Source of the DNA: Gemmatimonadota bacterium
GTDB lineage: Bacteria > Gemmatimonadota > Gemmatimonadetes > Gemmatimonadales > GWC2-71-9
Length of the DNA: 9,438 nucleotides
Direction: 5' to 3'
NCBI GenBank assembly: GCA_017889745.1
Contig: JAGGAG010000105.1
Span: forward strand, 1 to 9,438
Part shown: positions 5,809 to 9,438 of the stretch, in pieces
How the letters are laid out: every line of letters begins with the position of its first letter
Numbering within the stretch: position 1 is the first letter of the stretch
The notes under the pieces: model-generated
The model's database searches: none
Seen by the model: only the letters and a program-made list of their open reading frames with translations
Told to the model about the DNA's origin: nothing
Translations under genes and position numbers: made by a program

Positions 5809-8309
5809 ACCGGGGCCCCGATGCCGTGACGGGCAAAGAAATCTTCGCACTTGATGCGCACCTGCGACCAGGGCGCGATGATCCGCTCGGCCCGCGGCAG
5901 GCCGCCCAGCACGAGCGGCCCGTAGCGCTTGGTGGTGACACGGCTGTCGAGCAGCACCACCACGCCCACGTCGCGCTGGTTGCGGATCAGTCGCCCGAAG
6001 CCCTGCTTGAGCTTGAGGGCGGCGTGCGGCAGCAGGTAACCCATGAAGCCGTCCTCACCCTGCTCCGCCAGGCGCTCGAGTCGTGCCGACGTGAGCGGCT
6101 CGCTGGGCACCTTGAAAGGTAGCTTGCAGAGGACGAGGGCGCGGAGCGCGCGGCCGGGAACGTCCACGCCTTCCCAGAACGAGTCGGTGCCAAGCAGGAT
6201 CGCGTTGCCGGCGTCGCGGAACCGCCGCAGGAGCTGGTCGCGCGAGGCCTCACCCTGGACCAGCAGCGGCCACCGGCCACCGATCGCCTGGCGCAGCGCG
6301 CTCGCAGCGCGCTGCAGCGCGGCATGACTGGTGAAGAGGGCGAACATGCCGCCGTCGGACGCGTAGGCCAGGTCGATGATCGCGGAGAGCGTCGCCGATG
6401 CGTGGCCCGCCTCGTCCTCGCGCGGATCGGGGATGTCGGTCGGGATCCCGAACACGCATTGGCTCGGGTAATCGAATGGTGACGGGAAGGTCTCCCGCAC
6501 CGTGACGGGCGAGTCGCTGCCGGACAGCCCGAGCCGGCCTTCCATGAAGCCGAAGTCGCCCGAGGCCGCCAGCGTGGCGCTGGTGAGCACGATGGTCTTG
6601 GCTTTCTCGAACAGCAGCTCCCGCAGCACCGGCGCCAGGTCGAGCGGCACCGCGGCCAGCTTGATCTCGCCGCCGCGCTTGCCGCTGCGCTCGATCCAGC
6701 GCACCACGGGCTCATCGGCGGCTGCCGGCCGGAGCGTGTGCACCAGCCCTTCCGATACGACCTCGAGGCGCCCGAGGACGGCGCGCAGCTCCTGCAGCAG
6801 TCGCAACCTGCGCTCGGAAACGTCCGCCTGCTCCAGGCGGCCCGCGATCGTCTCCACCGAATCGCGCAGTACCTGGAACGCGCGCAGTGCGGCCTCGAGC
6901 TCGGCCGACAACCCGGCCGCCCACACCGGATCGGCGGCGAAGTCGTCGTCCAGGCGCCGCTGGCCGCCTGGCGCCTCCTCCAGCAGGCCCACCAGCCGCG
7001 CGAACAACTGGTCGGATGCGTGACGCGCATCGGCCAGGGCCGGCACCAGCCGGTCGCGCAGCAGGTCGAGGCTCGCGCGCGCCAGCAGGTCGTCGATGGA
7101 GCGCAGTTCGTGGAAGAGCGTCGGGATGAGGCCGCGCCCATTGCGCTCGAACCTGCCAAGCAGACGGCGCACGCCCCGGCTCGACACCTGCGTACCGAGG
7201 TGCCCGGCGGCCACGTCCTCCAGGTGATGCGCCTCGTCGAGCACGATCCGCTGGTACGGAGGCAGCACCGCCGCTTCCTGCCAGTTGTCGCTGGCCTGCC
7301 GCACCTGCAGGTCGGCGGCGAGCAGGTGGTGGTTGACGACGACGATGTCGGCCTGCGCCGCCTGGCGGCGCGCGCGGAACACGAAGCAGCGGTCGAAGTG
7401 CTCGCACTGGAGCCGCGGGCAGAGGTCGGACTCCGCGCTGACCTCGTCCCACACTTCGGGGCTCGGCGCCGACGGGAGGTCGCTCAGCGACCCGTCCGAT
7501 GTGCGGCTGGCCCAGGCGGCCACCGCCGTGAGTTCGTCCAGTTTGTCGGGCTCGAGGAGCGTGCGCTGCGCGCCCACCGCGTGGTGCATGCGCGCGAGGC
7601 AGAGGTAGTTGCGCCATCCCTTGAGCAGCGCGAAGGACGGCTCGTGATCCCCGGTGCGGAGTGCATCGCGAAGGAACGGCATGTCCTTGCCGACCAGCTG
7701 TTCCTGGAGGTTGATCGTGTTGGTGCTCACCACCGTGCGCTCCCCGTTGGCGCGGGCCCAGGCAAGCGCCGGTACGAGGTAGGCAAAGCTCTTGCCGACG
7801 CCGGTGCCGGCCTCGAGCATGAGGACGCCGCCGTCGTTGTAGGCATCGGCGATGTGCGCGCACATGTCACGCTGGCTCTGGCGGTCCTCGAACTGTCCCA
7901 TGGCCAGTGCCACCGCCCCATGCTCGCCCAGCGCGGCGACCACGGAAAGCGTGTCGAGGCGCGTCTCGGTGCGCCCCTTCGGCACCTCCACCACCACGTA
8001 CAGCCGGGTGGCGTCGTTGCAGATAATGCCGAAGCCGACGCCATTGTCGTGCAGCTGGGCGGCGACGGCCAGGTCGGCGCCGGATGGCGAGAGGTGCCCG
8101 CTGGGATGGTTGTGCAGCAGCATCTCGCCCGGCCGCGCGATGCCCGGCAGCGCCAGCACGCGATCGACCGTGCCGCGCGCCACCGCGCGGGCCGCGACGA
8201 GCACGCCGTCGCGGTCCGCTTCGGCGACGAACGACACCTCGCGCCCCTCGGCGGCTTCGATCTGTTGCGCGAGATATGTGCGCACCCCCGGCGCGATGCG
8301 CTCAGTCAC
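5805..8309 (-). CDS. DinG-type Fe-S helicase with N-terminal RadC/JAMM-like domain
   Basis: This 834-residue protein is a superfamily 2 DNA helicase of the XPD/DinG group, expected to unwind 5' to 3'. Helicase motifs seen: a Q-motif-like FEDRQSQRDM (140-149), Walker A EAGTGVGKS (166-174), STNTINLQEQL (195-205), DEAH (358-361), TSATL (576-580), GTDSFWEGVDVPG (707-719) and QGFGRLIR (769-776). Four cysteines, C237, C297, C302 and C308, would hold a 4Fe-4S cluster; the last three have the 5- and 6-residue spacing of E. coli DinG. Residues 1 to about 115 are different: HNHPSGHLSPSGAD (66-79) is an exact H-x-H-x10-D JAMM motif, with E24 (REVSF) as likely catalytic glutamate, resembling RadC. E. coli DinG (about 716 residues) lacks it. 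The start is GTG at 8309, 37 bases after the upstream stop, behind a purine-rich AGGGA. The role is probably repair of blocked forks, R-loops or transcription-replication conflicts. Confidence 0.93.
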   Translation of the reverse strand: MTERIAPGVRTYLAQQIEAAEGREVSFVAEADRDGVLVAARAVARGTVDRVLALPGIARPGEMLLHNHPSGHLSPSGADLAVAAQLHDNGVGFGIICNDATRLYVVVEVPKGRTETRLDTLSVVAALGEHGAVALAMGQFEDRQSQRDMCAHIADAYNDGGVLMLEAGTGVGKSFAYLVPALAWARANGERTVVSTNTINLQEQLVGKDMPFLRDALRTGDHEPSFALLKGWRNYLCLARMHHAVGAQRTLLEPDKLDELTAVAAWASRTSDGSLSDLPSAPSPEVWDEVSAESDLCPRLQCEHFDRCFVFRARRQAAQADIVVVNHHLLAADLQVRQASDNWQEAAVLPPYQRIVLDEAHHLEDVAAGHLGTQVSSRGVRRLLGRFERNGRGLIPTLFHELRSIDDLLARASLDLLRDRLVPALADARHASDQLFARLVGLLEEAPGGQRRLDDDFAADPVWAAGLSAELEAALRAFQVLRDSVETIAGRLEQADVSERRLRLLQELRAVLGRLEVVSEGLVHTLRPAAADEPVVRWIERSGKRGGEIKLAAVPLDLAPVLRELLFEKAKTIVLTSATLAASGDFGFMEGRLGLSGSDSPVTVRETFPSPFDYPSQCVFGIPTDIPDPREDEAGHASATLSAIIDLAYASDGGMFALFTSHAALQRAASALRQAIGGRWPLLVQGEASRDQLLRRFRDAGNAILLGTDSFWEGVDVPGRALRALVLCKLPFKVPSEPLTSARLERLAEQGEDGFMGYLLPHAALKLKQGFGRLIRNQRDVGVVVLLDSRVTTKRYGPLVLGGLPRAERIIAPWSQVRIKCEDFFARHGIGAPV

Positions 8310-8345
8310 TCCCTGCCGCCTTGCCCCCAGGCCGCCGCGCCGCGC

Positions 8346-9438
8346 TCACGTCTTGAGTTCCTTCTTCTTCGCCGCCGGGAACAGCACGTTGTTCAGGATG
8401 AGCCGGTAACCCGGGGAATGCGGGTGCAGCGACAGGTCCGTGGGCGCGTCACCGATCTGGTGCTGCGGGTCCTCGGGGTCATGGCCGCCGTAGAAGGTCC
8501 AGGTACCCTGCCCCTTCTCGCCATGGATGTACTTCACCCATGGGGCGCCGGGCTCGTCGGCAAGCACGGTCACCCCGGGCTTGAGCGTCTTCCGGGTGAA
8601 CGAGGTCGTGAGCCCGTAGAAGTCGGGGATGACGTCGCGATGGTCCTGCACCAGCATGGTGGGGACGGGGTCGATCTTGGCGCTGAACCCGAAGATGGTG
8701 AACGTGCCGAGCTGCTGCCGGCGCTCGGCGGAATTGACCTGGTGCCCGTCGATGTCGGAATAGACCGGCGTGGTCGGGCTCAGTTCCAGCGTGGCATTCT
8801 GGAATGCCAGTGCCTTGCTCCAGTCGAGGTGGGCAGAGGCACCGGGCTCGACCGGCGTGCCGTCGGCGTAGGACGCCGCGATGTCCACGTTCTCCGCCGC
8901 CAGTGCCAGGTCGAGCGTCTCCGTCGCGGTGCACATGGCGAAGAGGAACCCGCCCCGCTCCACGAAGGCGCTGATCCTCTGCGCCACCGCCTTCTTCAGT
9001 GCCGGGACATTCGCATACCCCAGCTGGCGCGCGACCTCGCGGTTTCGTGACACCATCTCGGCGAGCCACGGCGCGCCGGCATAGTTCAGGTAGAACTTGG
9101 AATACTGCCCGGTGAAGTCCTCGTGGTGCAGGTGCAGCCAGTCGTAGGTCTTGAGCCCCTGCTCCACCACCTCGATATCCCACAGCTTGTCGTACTCGAT
9201 GCCGGCATAGGTCAGCGCCATCGTCACCGCGTCGTCCCACGGCGCGGCAAACGGTGGCACGTACACCGCCACCTTCGGCGCCTTCTCCAGGGGCACGGCA
9301 TCCATGTTGGAGGTGGCGATCTCGCCGCGGATCTGGGTTACCGAGGCGTCGCTCAGTCCTTCGACCGTGATGCCGCTGAGCGCGGCGTCGCGTGATGCCG
9401 CCGCGTCGTTCGGCAGCAGGAACGACCCGCCCCGGTAG
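8346..9438 (-). CDS. 'asparagine synthetase B'-labelled family of unknown function, possible class I GATase-like fold (5' end outside window)
   Basis: The frame is open to the window edge, giving the last 363 residues; the visible N-terminus begins RGGSFLLPNDA. The ATG at 9305 is internal to the family's conserved region. I recall this family from Gemmatimonadota and Bacteroidota as automatically named asparagine synthetase B, but neither an N-terminal-cysteine glutaminase nor a synthetase PP-loop is visible. Numbering from that ATG, the pattern is strand KVAVYVPPF (11-19), helix, YDWLHLHHEDFTGQ (54-67), helix RISAFVERGGFLFAMCTATET (110-130), then a beta-rich tail with WTFYGGHDPEDPQHQIGD. The GGFLFAMC turn with C125 resembles the nucleophile elbow of class I glutamine amidotransferase and ThuA-like folds. 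HHEDFTGQ suggests a metal or active site. It is upstream of the helicase gene by 36 bases on the same strand. The reaction is unknown. Confidence 0.85.
   Translation of the reverse strand, partial: YRGGSFLLPNDAAASRDAALSGITVEGLSDASVTQIRGEIATSNMDAVPLEKAPKVAVYVPPFAAPWDDAVTMALTYAGIEYDKLWDIEVVEQGLKTYDWLHLHHEDFTGQYSKFYLNYAGAPWLAEMVSRNREVARQLGYANVPALKKAVAQRISAFVERGGFLFAMCTATETLDLALAAENVDIAASYADGTPVEPGASAHLDWSKALAFQNATLELSPTTPVYSDIDGHQVNSAERRQQLGTFTIFGFSAKIDPVPTMLVQDHRDVIPDFYGLTTSFTRKTLKPGVTVLADEPGAPWVKYIHGEKGQGTWTFYGGHDPEDPQHQIGDAPTDLSLHPHSPGYRLILNNVLFPAAKKKELKT

Noticed and set aside
5809..5850. Longer start for the FAH-family gene at 5850
   Set aside because: ATG 5808 gives an ATGA overlap with the helicase stop and the expected N-terminus; the extension overlaps helicase coding sequence and is unlike the family.
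8346..8349. GTG overlapping the asnB-like stop (GTGA) as helicase start
   Set aside because: It is not in frame with the helicase; the in-frame GTG at 8309 is used instead.
6738..9050. Long plus-strand open frame of 770 codons opposite the helicase and the asnB-like gene
   Set aside because: It is antisense to two well-supported genes, is rich in His, Arg, Gly and Val in the way GC-rich antisense frames are, and shows no domain.
1..9438. CRISPR arrays, insertion sequences, phage or defence islands
   Set aside because: No spaced direct repeats, transposase or integrase motifs or target-site duplications were seen; composition looks even and the genes are mostly housekeeping.

Overview
The window is GC-rich DNA (roughly two thirds G+C by eye) from a free-living, respiring bacterium. 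I lean towards Gemmatimonadota or a relative in the FCB group. The reasons are the CtaG-type oxidase assembly protein, a LL-diaminopimelate-type aminotransferase, the family mislabelled 'asparagine synthetase B' that I associate with Gemmatimonadota and Bacteroidota, and start regions without a Shine-Dalgarno sequence but with TAnnTT-type promoter elements next to the start codon. This assignment is from memory of families, not from a search.

Left part (1-1337): the 3' end of a ctaG-like gene (+) is followed by a complete tRNA-Ser(GCU) gene (+). Convergent to it lies a two-gene unit on the minus strand, an ArsR-family regulator followed by an SRPBCC/AHSA1 protein. An 11-bp GC hairpin spans the junction between the tRNA and the SRPBCC gene. 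The arsR start codon sits inside a striking array of four TAAGT/ACTTA half-sites, almost certainly its own operator.

Middle part (1338-3530): a 104-bp divergent intergenic region leads into gltX (glutamyl-tRNA synthetase) on the plus strand, then an acidic 192-residue protein of unknown function. That gene ends three bases from the end of the next, convergent unit.

Right part (3534-9438): one tightly packed minus-strand operon, transcribed from right to left. It holds an 'asparagine synthetase B-like' protein (5' end outside the window), a DinG-type iron-sulphur helicase with an N-terminal RadC/JAMM-like domain, a fumarylacetoacetate-hydrolase family enzyme, a DapL-like aminotransferase, and a 150-residue protein of unknown function. 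Two junctions are 4-base ATGA overlaps and another has a 2-base gap, so the last four genes are very probably co-translated. The most interesting items are the JAMM-DinG fusion, the ArsR operator array over the start codon, and the GATase-like 'asnB' protein. I see no insertion sequences, CRISPR arrays, phage genes or attachment sites, and no gene-free stretch longer than about 105 bases.
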